DNA of 64,000 nucleotides from positions 1 to 64,000 of the forward strand of contig NZ_BBIS01000004.1 of assembly GCF_000730605.1 (NCBI RefSeq), read 5' to 3'. A program made the translations under genes and the position numbers. Under the pieces are notes generated by a model that was given only the letters and a program-made list of their open reading frames with translations, searched no databases and was not told where the DNA came from. Position 1 is the first letter of the stretch. Each line of letters opens with the position of its first letter. This DNA comes from Pseudomonas monteilii NBRC 103158 = DSM 14164. GTDB lineage: Bacteria > Pseudomonadota > Gammaproteobacteria > Pseudomonadales > Pseudomonadaceae. This document shows positions 1 through 9,111 of this stretch, piece after piece.

Positions 1-25
1 CCCGGCAGCCGTGGCGTAGAGCGGG

Positions 26-54
26 TGCCGAAAGCCATCGAATTAGGCTAGAAT
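26..54 (+). promoter_or_regulatory. possible purL promoter
   Basis: A sigma70-like -10 element TAGAAT lies at 49-54, about 43 bases before the purL start. The -35 region near 26-31 (TGCCGA) matches poorly, so this is only a candidate. No known regulator site is recognised in the short upstream stretch. Confidence 0.35.
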
Positions 55-96
55 GCACGGCCTCTAAGCACACCCCTTCCTGAGGCTGTCCCGACG

Positions 97-3000
97 ATGT
101 TGATCCTGCGCGGCGCTCCTGCCCTTTCTGCCTTTCGCCACGGTAAATTACTCGAGCAACTGAGCCAGAAAGTCCCCGCTGTTACTGGTTTGTATGCCGA
201 ATTTGCCCACTTCGCCGATGTTGATGGCGAACTGACCGCCGACCAGCAGCAGGTGCTGGGCCGTCTGCTCAAGTACGGCCCGAGTGTGCCGGTACAGGAG
301 CCGACCGGTCGCCTGTTCCTGGTCGTGCCGCGCCTGGGCACCATTTCGCCGTGGGCCAGCAAGGCCAGCGACATCGCCCACAACTGCGGCCTGCAGTCGA
401 TCCAGCGCCTTGAGCGCGGCATCGCTTACTACGTGGCCGGCACCCTGAGCGATGCTGACGCTGCATTGATCGCCGCCGAGCTGCACGACCGCATGACCCA
501 GCGCGTGCTGGGCCAGCTTGAGCAGGCGGCCGACATGTTCAGCCACGCCCAGCCCAAGCCGATGACCTCGGTCGACATCCTGGCCGGTGGCCGCGACGCC
601 CTGGCCAAGGCCAACATCGACCTGGGCCTGGCCCTGGCCGAAGACGAGATCGACTACCTGGTCAACGCTTTCCAGGGCCTGAAGCGCAACCCGAACGACA
701 TCGAACTGATGATGTTCGCCCAGGCCAACTCCGAGCACTGCCGTCACAAGATCTTCAACGCCAGTTGGGACATCGACGGCCAGGCTCAGGAAAAAAGCCT
801 GTTCGGCATGATCAAGAACACCTACCAGATGCACAACGAAGGCGTGCTGTCCGCCTACAAGGACAACGCTTCGGTCATCGTCGGTAACGTGGCCGGCCGC
901 TTCTTCCCGAACCCTGAAACCCGCCAGTACGGTGCGGTGCAGGAGCCGGTGCACATCCTGATGAAGGTGGAAACCCACAACCACCCGACCGCCATCGCCC
1001 CGTTCTCTGGTGCCTCCACCGGCTCCGGTGGTGAAATCCGCGACGAAGGTGCTACCGGCCGTGGCGCCAAGCCCAAGGCTGGCCTCACCGGCTTCACCGT
1101 GTCCAACCTGCGCATCCCGGGCTTCGAGCAGCCATGGGAGCAGCCTTACGGTAAGCCTGAGCGCATCGTCGACGCCCTCGACATCATGATCGAAGGCCCT
1201 CTGGGTGGCGCGGCGTTCAACAACGAATTCGGTCGCCCGGCCCTGACCGGTTACTTCCGTACCTTCGAGCAGGCCATCAACACCCCGCACGGCGAAGAAG
1301 TGCGCGGTTACCACAAGCCGATCATGCTCGCCGGTGGTATGGGCAACATCCGTGAAGACCACGTGCAGAAGGGTGAGATCACCGTCGGCGCCAAGCTGAT
1401 CGTGCTCGGCGGCCCGGCCATGCTGATCGGCCTGGGCGGCGGCGCCGCTTCGTCGGTGGCGACCGGTGCCAGCTCGGCAGACCTGGACTTCGCCTCGGTA
1501 CAGCGCGAAAACCCTGAAATGGAGCGCCGTTGCCAGGAAGTCATCGACCGCTGCTGGCAGCTGGGCGACGCCAACCCGATCGCCTTCATCCACGACGTTG
1601 GCGCCGGCGGTATCTCCAACGCCTTCCCTGAGCTGGTCAACGACGGTGGCCGTGGTGGCCGCTTCGAACTGCGTAACGTGCCCAACGACGAGCCGGGCAT
1701 GGCCCCGCACGAAATCTGGAGCAACGAATCGCAAGAGCGTTACGTGCTGGCCGTCAGCGCCGTCGATTTCGAGCGCTTCAAGGCCATCTGCGAGCGCGAG
1801 CGCTGCCCGTTCGCCGTAGTGGGTGAAGCGACTGAAGAGCAACACCTGACCGTCAGCGACAGCCACTTCGGCAACACCCCGGTGGACATGCCGCTGGACG
1901 TGCTGCTGGGCAAGCCCCCACGCATGCACCGTTCGGTTACCCGTGAAGCCGAGCTGGGCGATGACTTCGACCCGAGCAAGCTGGACCTCGACAACGCCGT
2001 CCAGCGTGTTCTTAGCCACCCGGCCGTGGCCAGCAAGAGCTTCCTGATCACCATCGGCGACCGCACCATCACCGGCCTGGTTGCCCGCGACCAGATGGTC
2101 GGCCCGTGGCAGGTACCGGTGGCCGACTGCGCCGTTACCGCCACCAGCTTCGACGTCTACACCGGTGAAGCCATGGCCATGGGCGAGCGTACTCCGCTGG
2201 CGCTGCTGGATGCCCCGGCGTCCGGCCGCATGGCCATCGGCGAAACCCTGACCAACCTGGCCGCTTCGCGCATCGAGAAGCTGTCCGACATCAAACTGTC
2301 GGCCAACTGGATGTCCGCCGCCGGCCACCCGGGTGAAGACGCCCGCCTGTACGACACCGTCAAGGCTGTCGGCATGGAGCTGTGCCCGGAGCTGGGTATC
2401 ACCATTCCGGTCGGCAAAGACTCGATGTCGATGAAGACCAAATGGAGCGATGAGGGCGGCGAGAAGAGCGTTACCTCGCCAATGTCGCTGATCATCACCG
2501 GCTTCGCCCCGGTCACCGACATCCGTAAAACCCTGACCCCGCAACTGCGCATGGACAAGGGCGAGACCGACCTGATCCTGATCGACCTGGGCCGTGGTAA
2601 GAACCGCATGGGCGCCTCGATCCTGGCCCAGACCTACGGCAAGATCGCTGCCCAGGCACCGGACGTCGACGATGCTGAAGACCTCAAGGCCTTCTTCGCC
2701 GTGATCCAGGGCCTGAACGCCGACGGCCACCTGCTGGCCTACCACGACCGTTCCGACGGCGGCCTTGTCACCACCGTGCTGGAAATGGCCTTCGCCGGCC
2801 ACTGCGGCCTCGACCTGCACCTCGACCCGCTGACCGACAGCAAGGGCGACGTGCCAGCCATCCTCTTCAACGAAGAGCTGGGCGCAGTCATCCAGGTTCG
2901 CCAGGATGCCACCCCGGACGTACTCGCACAGTTCAGCGCTGCTGGCCTGGGCGAAGGTTGCGTCGCGGTGATCGGCAAGCCGGTCAACAACGGTGAAGTG

Positions 3001-3996
3001 TCCATCAGCCTGAACGGCGAAGTGCTGTTCGACGATGACCGCCGCATGCTGCAGCGCCAGTGGGCCGAAACCAGCTACCAGATCCAGCGCCTGCGCGACA
3101 ACGCCGACTGCGCGGACCAGGAATTCGACCTGTTGCTCGAGGAAGATAACCCGGGCCTGTCGGTGAAGCTGGGCTTCGACGTCAACGACGACATCGCCGC
3201 ACCGTACATCAAGAAGGGCGTGCGCCCGCAAGTGGCCATCCTGCGCGAGCAGGGTGTCAACGGTCAGGTCGAAATGGCTGCTGCCTTCGACCGCGCCGGT
3301 TTTGCCGCCATCGACGTGCACATGAGCGACATCCTCGCTGGCCGTGTCGACTTCGAAGCCTTCAAGGGCCTGGTCGCCTGCGGTGGCTTCTCGTACGGTG
3401 ACGTACTGGGTGCCGGCGAAGGCTGGGCCAAGTCGGCGCTGTTCAACGCCCGTGCCCGTGACGCCTTCCAGGCCTTCTTCGAGCGTACCGACAGCTTCGC
3501 CCTGGGCGTGTGCAACGGTTGCCAGATGATGTCCAACCTGCACGAGCTGATCCCGGGCACCGAGTACTGGCCGCACTTCGTGCGTAACCGCTCGGAGCAG
3601 TTCGAAGCGCGTGTGGCCATGGTCGAAGTGCAGAAGTCCAACTCGATCTTCCTGCAGGGCATGGCCGGTTCGCGCATGCCGATCGCCATCGCCCACGGCG
3701 AAGGCCACGCCGAGTTCGCCAACGAAGCGGCACTGCTGGAAGCGGACGTTTCCGGTTGCGTGGCCCTGCGCTACGTCGACAACCACGGCAAGGTCACCGA
3801 AGCCTATCCAGCCAACCCGAACGGCTCGCCGCGTGGTATCACCGGCCTCACCAGCCGCGACGGCCGCGTGACCATCATGATGCCGCACCCGGAGCGTATG
3901 TTCCGCGCCGTGCAGAACTCGTGGCGCCCGGACGAGTGGCAGGAAGATGCCGCGCTGATGCGTATGTTCCGCAACGCACGGGTGTGGGTGAACTAA
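97..3996 (+). CDS. purL: phosphoribosylformylglycinamidine synthase (FGAR amidotransferase)
   Basis: This enzyme catalyses the fourth step of de novo purine synthesis. It converts FGAR, glutamine and ATP to FGAM in the cytoplasm. The 1299-residue length is that of the large single-chain proteobacterial form, with an N-terminal domain, a linker, two AIRS-type synthetase halves and a C-terminal class I glutaminase. The glutaminase nucleophile is visible in GVCNGCQMM (Cys1139), with its partners in PHPER (His1264, Glu1266). The start [13 protein letters not shown] matches the family start, although the GAGG ribosome site is somewhat far upstream. It is monocistronic or co-transcribed with the small downstream gene. 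The window also carries purT, a second one-chain purine enzyme. Confidence 0.98.
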   Translation: MLILRGAPALSAFRHGKLLEQLSQKVPAVTGLYAEFAHFADVDGELTADQQQVLGRLLKYGPSVPVQEPTGRLFLVVPRLGTISPWASKASDIAHNCGLQSIQRLERGIAYYVAGTLSDADAALIAAELHDRMTQRVLGQLEQAADMFSHAQPKPMTSVDILAGGRDALAKANIDLGLALAEDEIDYLVNAFQGLKRNPNDIELMMFAQANSEHCRHKIFNASWDIDGQAQEKSLFGMIKNTYQMHNEGVLSAYKDNASVIVGNVAGRFFPNPETRQYGAVQEPVHILMKVETHNHPTAIAPFSGASTGSGGEIRDEGATGRGAKPKAGLTGFTVSNLRIPGFEQPWEQPYGKPERIVDALDIMIEGPLGGAAFNNEFGRPALTGYFRTFEQAINTPHGEEVRGYHKPIMLAGGMGNIREDHVQKGEITVGAKLIVLGGPAMLIGLGGGAASSVATGASSADLDFASVQRENPEMERRCQEVIDRCWQLGDANPIAFIHDVGAGGISNAFPELVNDGGRGGRFELRNVPNDEPGMAPHEIWSNESQERYVLAVSAVDFERFKAICERERCPFAVVGEATEEQHLTVSDSHFGNTPVDMPLDVLLGKPPRMHRSVTREAELGDDFDPSKLDLDNAVQRVLSHPAVASKSFLITIGDRTITGLVARDQMVGPWQVPVADCAVTATSFDVYTGEAMAMGERTPLALLDAPASGRMAIGETLTNLAASRIEKLSDIKLSANWMSAAGHPGEDARLYDTVKAVGMELCPELGITIPVGKDSMSMKTKWSDEGGEKSVTSPMSLIITGFAPVTDIRKTLTPQLRMDKGETDLILIDLGRGKNRMGASILAQTYGKIAAQAPDVDDAEDLKAFFAVIQGLNADGHLLAYHDRSDGGLVTTVLEMAFAGHCGLDLHLDPLTDSKGDVPAILFNEELGAVIQVRQDATPDVLAQFSAAGLGEGCVAVIGKPVNNGEVSISLNGEVLFDDDRRMLQRQWAETSYQIQRLRDNADCADQEFDLLLEEDNPGLSVKLGFDVNDDIAAPYIKKGVRPQVAILREQGVNGQVEMAAAFDRAGFAAIDVHMSDILAGRVDFEAFKGLVACGGFSYGDVLGAGEGWAKSALFNARARDAFQAFFERTDSFALGVCNGCQMMSNLHELIPGTEYWPHFVRNRSEQFEARVAMVEVQKSNSIFLQGMAGSRMPIAIAHGEGHAEFANEAALLEADVSGCVALRYVDNHGKVTEAYPANPNGSPRGITGLTSRDGRVTIMMPHPERMFRAVQNSWRPDEWQEDAALMRMFRNARVWVN

Positions 3997-3999
3997 GGC

Positions 4000-4311
4000 G
4001 TGTACAAGCTCGCCTTCTTCGTCCCCGACAGCCATGTCGAAGTGGTCAAGGCCGCCGTGTTCGCCGCCGGTGGCGGGCGCATCGGTGACTATGACCACTG
4101 CGCCTGGCAAACCCTGGGCCAGGGCCAGTTTCGCCCGCTGGACGGCAGCCAGCCGTTCCTCGGGCAAGCCGGCCAGGTCGAGGTGGTGGAAGAGTGGAAG
4201 GTGGAGCTGGTGGTGGCTGACGACCTGATATCTCAGGTCGTCGCTGCGCTCAAGCAGAGCCACCCGTACGAGACGCCAGCCTATGAAGCTTGGCGGCTCG
4301 CCGAGTTCTAG
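4000..4311 (+). CDS. NIF3/YqfO-like small protein
   Basis: This 103-residue protein matches the stand-alone form of the small CutA/PII-like domain found inserted in NIF3/YqfO proteins. It begins MYKLAFFVPDSH and ends with the typical HPYETPAYE motif. The GTG start lies three bases after the purL stop codon, so translation is probably coupled to purL. The biochemical role of this family is not settled. The P-loop-free alpha-beta fold suggests a trimer that binds metal or a small ligand, but this is family inference. It is a full-length small protein and not a truncated NIF3. Confidence 0.8.
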   Translation: MYKLAFFVPDSHVEVVKAAVFAAGGGRIGDYDHCAWQTLGQGQFRPLDGSQPFLGQAGQVEVVEEWKVELVVADDLISQVVAALKQSHPYETPAYEAWRLAEF

Positions 4312-4320
4312 ACCGCATCA

Positions 4321-4352
4321 AGGCCATTCGCGGGCACGCCCGCGAATAGGCC
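4321..4352. repeat. REP-type palindrome between convergent genes
   Basis: A perfect 10-bp stem (ATTCGCGGGC at 4326-4335, complement at 4338-4347) has a 2-base loop. The core resembles the P. putida REP element. It sits between the convergent NIF3-like gene and tatC and could stop transcription from both sides. Confidence 0.6.
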
Positions 4353-5114
4353 CTACACGCCAGCCACAATGTCCTTGCCAGGCACCGGCCGCTTCAACCA
4401 GCCACAAGCCAGCAACCCCACCTCGAACAATACCCACATCGGCACCGCCAGCATCGTCTGCGAAAATACATCCGGCGGCGTCAATATCATCCCCACCACA
4501 AAGCACCCGACAATCACGTAGGGCCTGCTGCGCCGCAACGTGGCCACATCGGCCAACCCCACCCAGACCACGATGAACGTCGCCACCGGGATCTCGAACG
4601 CCAGCCCGAACGCCAGGAACAGCGCCAGGATAAAGTCCAGGTACTGGCTGATGTCGGTCATCATCGCCACGCCGTCCGGCGTCACGCTGGCAAAAAAGCC
4701 GAACATCATCGGGAACACCAGGAAGAACGCGAAGGCCATGCCGGCATAGAACAGCAGGATGCTCGACACCAGCAACGGCAGGGCAATGCGCCGTTCACGG
4801 CGGTACAGCCCCGGCGCCAGAAAGCCCCAAGCCTGGTGCAGCAGCAGCGGCATGGCCACGAACAGCGCACACATCGCGGTCAGTTTGAACGGTGTCAGAA
4901 ACGGCGAGGTGACGCTGGTAGCGATCATGCTCGCGCCTTCTGGCAAAAAGCGCCGCAGTGGTTCGGAAATGAGCGTGTACAGCGTTTGCGCAAAGGGGAA
5001 CAGGCCGGCGAACACCAGCGCCACCAACGCAAGGCAACGCACCAGGCGTTTGCGCAGGTCGCGCAGGTGTTCGGTCAACGGCATGCTGGCCGCCGGGTCC
5101 ATGGCAATACTCAT
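4353..5114 (-). CDS. tatC: Sec-independent protein translocase TatC
   Basis: TatC is the six-span inner-membrane receptor of the twin-arginine pathway. With TatB it recognises RR signal peptides, and it recruits TatA to move folded proteins to the periplasm. The 253 residues show the conserved N-terminal [14 protein letters not shown] segment and the [14 protein letters not shown] region, followed by alternating hydrophobic spans. Its ATG overlaps the tatB stop codon, so tatA-tatB-tatC form one operon read to the left. Pseudomonads usually have a housekeeping tat operon near hisE. This copy next to type II secretion genes is therefore probably a second, specialised system. Confidence 0.95.
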   Translation of the reverse strand: MSIAMDPAASMPLTEHLRDLRKRLVRCLALVALVFAGLFPFAQTLYTLISEPLRRFLPEGASMIATSVTSPFLTPFKLTAMCALFVAMPLLLHQAWGFLAPGLYRRERRIALPLLVSSILLFYAGMAFAFFLVFPMMFGFFASVTPDGVAMMTDISQYLDFILALFLAFGLAFEIPVATFIVVWVGLADVATLRRSRPYVIVGCFVVGMILTPPDVFSQTMLAVPMWVLFEVGLLACGWLKRPVPGKDIVAGV

Positions 5115-5401
5115 GAGGCGTTTTCCTTGGGCAGGGCGACCGTGGCTGCATCATTGGCCGGCTCCGCGTTCAGGCTTATGCCTTGGCGGATTTCCTGCTC
5201 CAGGCGCTGTAATGGGGCGCTGTCGAGGTTCGGCATGTCGATTTCGCGTTCTACCTGCGTGCGCAAGGCGTGCATGGCTCGGCGCGCCTGACCCAGTCCG
5301 CGCCCCAGGGTACGCGCCGCCACCGGCAGGCGTTCCGGGCCCAGCACCAGCAACGCGACGATGCCGACCAACAGCAACTCGCTGAAGCCTACCTCGAACA
5401 T
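5111..5401 (-). CDS. tatB: Sec-independent protein translocase TatB
   Basis: TatB pairs with TatC in the twin-arginine signal receptor. The 96 residues begin [26 protein letters not shown], which is the membrane span, the conserved Glu-containing N terminus and the GPERLP hinge. An amphipathic helix and a polar tail follow. Its start overlaps the tatA stop and its end overlaps the tatC start, which indicates coupled translation. The short C-terminal tail is compatible with either a small TatB or a TatA-like paralogue. The FEVGFSEL start and the position between tatA and tatC support TatB. Confidence 0.92.
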   Translation of the reverse strand: MFEVGFSELLLVGIVALLVLGPERLPVAARTLGRGLGQARRAMHALRTQVEREIDMPNLDSAPLQRLEQEIRQGISLNAEPANDAATVALPKENAS

Positions 5402-5634
5402 CAGGCCTGACGATCCGCTTGAGGCTGCTGTGTGGCCTGGCCGTTCAGCGGCGCCTGCTGCTGTACCTGAGCCTGGCCAGTGGCATTGACATCGTTGTCA
5501 CCGCCCATGGACTTGCGAAAACCCTGGATCGCCTCACCCACATCGCTGCCCAGGCCCTTGAGGCGCTTGGTGCCAAACAGCAGGAATACGATCAGCAGTA
5601 CGATCACCAGTTGCCAGATTCCAATGCCACCCAT
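5401..5634 (-). CDS. tatA: Sec-independent protein translocase TatA
   Basis: TatA is the small single-span protein that oligomerises to form the Tat conduit. The start at 5634 is chosen because it gives the canonical [20 protein letters not shown] span and [14 protein letters not shown] hinge. It also has a good ribosome site (AGGAG) seven to eight bases upstream. A longer reading frame starting at 5700 would add 22 residues that do not resemble the family and would run through the putative PhoB site. The 77-residue protein is first in the tatABC operon. Confidence 0.93.
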   Translation of the reverse strand: MGGIGIWQLVIVLLIVFLLFGTKRLKGLGSDVGEAIQGFRKSMGGDNDVNATGQAQVQQQAPLNGQATQQPQADRQA

Positions 5635-5687
5635 TGCGACCACTCCTGTAAGGTCATGAAAAGGAAGGCTAATCCTGCCTCGTGTAG

Positions 5688-5705
5688 ATGACGTACACAT
5701 GACGG
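5688..5705 (-). promoter_or_regulatory. putative PhoB box upstream of tatA
   Basis: Read on the minus strand, two 7-base units CCGTCAT and ACGTCAT are spaced 11 bases apart, start to start. They match the Pho box unit CTGTCAT at 6 and 5 of 7 positions. The site ends 54 bases before the tatA start, which leaves room for a -10 element. It suggests that tatABC is induced by phosphate starvation through PhoB. The divergent gspK could share the site. Confidence 0.55.
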
Positions 5706-5779
5706 ACGGGCATTGCCATCTACCTGCAACACACCGCGTGTTGACTGGCGTCTTTATTCTGCGAGCGAGGCACGCACGG

Positions 5780-6745
5780 ATGGGTGGCAGGCAACAGCGG
5801 GGGGCGGCCCTGTTGATGGTGATGGTGGTGCTGGCAATGTTGGCGGCGGGTATGGCCTGGCTGGTGGAAGACGGCCGGCGTCAGGTGGATGAAGTGCGCC
5901 TGTTGCACCAGCGGGTGCAAGCGCGGGCCATGGAGCAGGCCGGCCTGGCGTACGCCGAGCAAGCCCTGCGCGACCCCGCCTGGCGGCTTAGCCCATTGTT
6001 CTGGCAGGCCCTGCGTGGGCAGCCGTTGAACTATGACTTTGGCGCTGGCCAGGCGCAGTTGCGGGTGCGCGACCAGCACACCTGCTTCAACGTCAATGCG
6101 CTGCTAGGTGCTGATGGCGAGCGAGCCGAGCGTCAGTTGCGCTATTTGCTAGGCGACGACATGGCGGCTGAGCGGCTGGTCGATGCGCTGGCCGACTGGC
6201 TCGACGCCGATAGCGATACCCGCCTGCAAGGCGCCGAAAGCGCCCAGTACCTGCGTCAGCAGCCACCACGCCTGGCGGCCAACCAGCCGATGCTCGACAC
6301 CAGCGAGCTGAACCTGCTGCTGGAGCCGGACGCCAGTCGGCAGGGCCGCTATCCGATGTTGTGTGCCTTGCCGCAGGTTACCGGTTGGCGCCTGAACGCC
6401 AATGCGCTTGGGCTGGAGCATTTGCCGCTGCTGGAGGCGTTGTACGAAGGGCGCTATTCGCGCTCGTTGCTCAGCCGCATCATCAGCGGGCGGCCGGCGT
6501 CGGGGTATGTGGATGCAGGTGCCTTGCGTCAGGCGTTGGGGGCGGTGGATGACGAAACGTTCGAACGGCTGAGCGAAGGGTTGCTGCTCAACAGCGGGTA
6601 TTTCCTGTTGCAGTTGTCGTTCGAGGAAGAGGGGCGGGCGATACGCAGCGAATTCCAGGTGGAGGCGTTGGGGGTGGTGCAATGGCATGCCCGGGTGCCG
6701 GCGCAGCAGGTGCGGGTGCGCAGCCGCGAGCCGATGGCTTGGTAG
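5780..6745 (+). CDS. gspK: type II secretion minor pseudopilin GspK (XcpX)
   Basis: GspK is the large minor pseudopilin that caps the periplasmic pseudopilus of the type II secretion system with GspI and GspJ. The start at 5780 (MGGRQQRGAALLMVMVVLAM) gives the class III prepilin leader with cleavage after RG. Position +5 is Met and not Glu, as is typical of GspK. The rest (about 300 residues) is the alpha-helical GspK domain. The gene is unusual in lying apart from the other gsp genes, next to and divergent from tatABC, with two phosphatase genes in between. Confidence 0.92.
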   Translation: MGGRQQRGAALLMVMVVLAMLAAGMAWLVEDGRRQVDEVRLLHQRVQARAMEQAGLAYAEQALRDPAWRLSPLFWQALRGQPLNYDFGAGQAQLRVRDQHTCFNVNALLGADGERAERQLRYLLGDDMAAERLVDALADWLDADSDTRLQGAESAQYLRQQPPRLAANQPMLDTSELNLLLEPDASRQGRYPMLCALPQVTGWRLNANALGLEHLPLLEALYEGRYSRSLLSRIISGRPASGYVDAGALRQALGAVDDETFERLSEGLLLNSGYFLLQLSFEEEGRAIRSEFQVEALGVVQWHARVPAQQVRVRSREPMAW

Positions 6746-6779
6746 TGCTTGAGATTGCCGGGGCTGCTGTGCCGCGAAA

Positions 6780-6796
6780 GGGCCGCAAAGCGGCCC
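6780..6796. terminator. hairpin between convergent gspK and phoX
   Basis: GGGCCGC and GCGGCCC form a perfect 7-bp stem with an AAA loop. It sits between the gspK stop and the phoX stop. There is no long T run, so it is a weak or bidirectional terminator candidate. Confidence 0.5.
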
Positions 6797-6811
6797 CCGT
6801 GCACAGGTCGA

Positions 6812-8887
6812 TCAGGCAGTCCCGATCTCCCCGCCATCAATACGCTGAATCACCACCGTCGAAGCCCGCGGCCGTACCGTAGTCCCAGCCGGCGTAGCGT
6901 CGGTCGCCTTGTCGGTATATGGCCAGTTCCCCGGGTGCTGAATGTTCACGAACAGCGTCTTGTTGTCCGGCGTAAAGGTAATCCCGGTCACCTCACATTC
7001 ATTCGGCCCAACGAAGAAGCGGCGCAGGTCCACCTGGTTCTGCGCGTTCACCGGCACCTGCTTGCCGCTGGCGTCTACCAGGTCGGTGGGGATCACTGCC
7101 AGCAGCTGGTCGTTGGTGTAATCAGTGAGGGTGCTTTCACCGTTGTCAGTCTCGAACCACAGCACGCCACGGCTATCGAAGCTCATGCCGTCGGGGCTGG
7201 CGAACTGGTTCAGTTCGGTCAGGCCGGAACGGTTGATATCGGCAGTACCGGCCGCGTTGGCGCCGAACACGAAGATGTCCCAGGTGAAGCTCAGCTGGTC
7301 GTCGCTGTCGTGCCAGCGAATGATGTGGCCATGGCGGTTCGGGCCGCGCGGGTTGGCTGCATCGACCTTTTCCGGGGTGCGCGCGCTGTTGTTGGTCAGG
7401 GTCAGGTAAACATCGCCGTTCAGCGGGTTGACCGTGGTCCATTCCGGGCGGTCCATCGGCGTTGCGCCCACGGCATCGCCGGCGCCACGGGTGTTGAGGA
7501 TGATGCCTGGCAAGTCACCATACAGCGCACCCAGGGTGCTGCCGTTAGTGGTAGCGGTGTTCACATCCAGCAGCAGCCATACGCCGGTGCCGTCGGCATT
7601 GAAGCGGGCCACGTAGAGCTTGCCCTGGTCAAGGTACTTGGCACCGGTGGCCAGACGGTCGGCCGGGTTGGCGTCGGCGGCGTCCCACACGGCGGTGGAC
7701 ACCCACTTGTACAGGTACTCGTTGTTCGAGTCGTCACCCATGTACCACACCAGCGGCTTGCCGGCGACCGGCAGGCCTGGGGCGCAGCCCTCGTGGCGGA
7801 AGCGGCCCAGTGCGGTGCGCTTGGTGGCCAGGGTGCTGCTGTTGTACGGGTCGATTTCGACGATGTAGCCGTAGGTGCTGGCTTCGTTGCGGTAGTCGTC
7901 GGTGGCGCTGGCGCCTTTGACGGTGACGTCGAAACGGGCGAACTCGTCGGCCACCTCGGTGCTGTCACCGGCAGCGGTTTCCCACTTGTACTGGCCGCTG
8001 GAGGTGCCCACGCCAATGCGGCGCTGGTCTTCGGGGCGGGTACCCTTGTTGACGAAGATACCTGGCCAGTTCTCTTCACAGGTCAGGTAGGTGCCCCACG
8101 GGGTGTAGCCGTTGCCGCAGTTGTTGTTGGTGCCACGGCAATGGGTGCCGGCGGTGGAGTACTTGGTCTTGACGTGGTCGGTGCCACGCAGCGGGCCGGT
8201 GATTTCCATGCGCGAGGCGGTGGTGAAGCGGCGGTTCAGCGGGTCGTTGTCGACCACCTGCCAGCGTCCGCTGACTTTCTGCAGGCGCACCACGCCAGCC
8301 CCGTGGGCGTTGATTTCCTTGCGCACTTCTTCGACCGGGCGCTTGCCGTTCACGTCGGTGGTGGGGCCGGCCGGGTGCAGGGCGGCGGTGTCGATGTATT
8401 CGAAGTTGATCGCCAGCAAGCCGTCTTCCGAGCTGCCGTTGATGGGGAAGAAGTGCATGCCGTCATGGTGCATGCCCATGGCATTGGCCTGATCGGTCGA
8501 GGTGTTGCTGCCGTCGGACTTCCACGGGTTGCCATTGCTGTTAATTGGCGTACCCCAAGGCGCCAGCACATAGGCGCTGTAGCCGGCGGCCACCACGCAG
8601 GCGTCGGTGCGCGAGCCCGGGATGGACTGGAAGCCCAGCGCCAGTTTCGGGACCTCTGGTTCGGTAACAGGCGGCTCGGTCACCGGTGGCTCGGTGACCG
8701 GATCATCGTGATCGGAACCACCACCGTCGAAACAGCCTGTCAGGCCGGTACCGGCGATCATGGCGATGGCGGCGCCCAGGCTGCCGCGCATCACGCTGCG
8801 GCGGCTGAGGTAGGCGTCCATGACGTTGGCCATCGGCAGGTTGCCGCTTTGGTTCCGGTCCAGGTTGTCGCCGGTATCTCGACTCAT
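6812..8887 (-). CDS. phoX: PhoX family (DUF839) alkaline phosphatase, Tat signal
   Basis: This 691-residue protein belongs to the PhoX family of calcium- and iron-dependent phosphatases, which release phosphate from organic esters outside the cytoplasm. The N terminus has a twin-arginine motif, SRRSVMRG (Arg29-Arg30), and a hydrophobic stretch ending in a lipobox-like LTGC (Cys52). It is followed by an acidic, Pro/Glu/Val-rich linker with repeated TEPPVTEP. The body has the PhoX pattern, including TCEENWPG, RFRHEG and DGMSFDSRG. It is placed between the Tat and type II secretion genes. It is probably exported folded by Tat, lipidated and possibly passed to the surface. A weak PhoB-like site lies upstream. 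Confidence 0.9.
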   Translation of the reverse strand: MSRDTGDNLDRNQSGNLPMANVMDAYLSRRSVMRGSLGAAIAMIAGTGLTGCFDGGGSDHDDPVTEPPVTEPPVTEPEVPKLALGFQSIPGSRTDACVVAAGYSAYVLAPWGTPINSNGNPWKSDGSNTSTDQANAMGMHHDGMHFFPINGSSEDGLLAINFEYIDTAALHPAGPTTDVNGKRPVEEVRKEINAHGAGVVRLQKVSGRWQVVDNDPLNRRFTTASRMEITGPLRGTDHVKTKYSTAGTHCRGTNNNCGNGYTPWGTYLTCEENWPGIFVNKGTRPEDQRRIGVGTSSGQYKWETAAGDSTEVADEFARFDVTVKGASATDDYRNEASTYGYIVEIDPYNSSTLATKRTALGRFRHEGCAPGLPVAGKPLVWYMGDDSNNEYLYKWVSTAVWDAADANPADRLATGAKYLDQGKLYVARFNADGTGVWLLLDVNTATTNGSTLGALYGDLPGIILNTRGAGDAVGATPMDRPEWTTVNPLNGDVYLTLTNNSARTPEKVDAANPRGPNRHGHIIRWHDSDDQLSFTWDIFVFGANAAGTADINRSGLTELNQFASPDGMSFDSRGVLWFETDNGESTLTDYTNDQLLAVIPTDLVDASGKQVPVNAQNQVDLRRFFVGPNECEVTGITFTPDNKTLFVNIQHPGNWPYTDKATDATPAGTTVRPRASTVVIQRIDGGEIGTA

Positions 8888-8942
8888 CAGGGTGTCCTTA
8901 TGTTGGCTGAGTTAGAGGAAACCGCGACTTTAGTGCGCAAAT

Positions 8943-8960
8943 ATGATGATTCATTGGCAG
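8943..8960 (-). promoter_or_regulatory. weak PhoB-box-like site before phoX
   Basis: On the minus strand CTGCCAA and TCATCAT are spaced 11 bases apart and match the CTGTCAT unit at 5 and 4 of 7 positions. A TAAAGT -10-like hexamer follows about 10 bases later. The distance to the start codon (about 55 bases) is the same as at tatA. The match alone is weak. Confidence 0.3.
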
Positions 8961-9026
8961 AAATGTTAACGGCGTTTTAAAACGGCCCGCTCTTAGAACA
9001 TTCGCTGACAGATCAATTTGGAATGA

Positions 9027-9055
9027 CTGTCGGAATTCTGCCATCAAACTGTAAT
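9027..9055 (+). promoter_or_regulatory. putative PhoB box with three direct repeats
   Basis: Three 7-base units, CTGTCGG, CTGCCAT and CTGTAAT, begin at 9027, 9038 and 9049, exactly 11 bases apart. They match CTGTCAT at 5, 6 and 6 of 7 positions. This is the geometry of a PhoB operator. It lies 57 bases before the chosen start of the nucleotidase gene, and the type II secretion genes follow without a visible terminator. The whole gspC-N operon may therefore be phosphate-starvation inducible. Confidence 0.65.
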
Positions 9056-9111
9056 GCCAACGCCGCAACATCCGGAGCCCTGAATGAACATGGATAAGGA
9101 TGGCGGGTTCG

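Noticed and set aside
148..4263. 1371-codon open frame antisense to purL, longer than purL itself
   Set aside because: It lies wholly opposite a certain gene, has a low-complexity His/Val/Gln/Gly/Leu-rich composition typical of the reverse frame of GC-rich codons, and shows no domain.
6749..8980. 743-codon open frame antisense to phoX
   Set aside because: PhoX is supported by a Tat signal and family motifs. The opposite frame is compositionally biased and has no recognisable domain.
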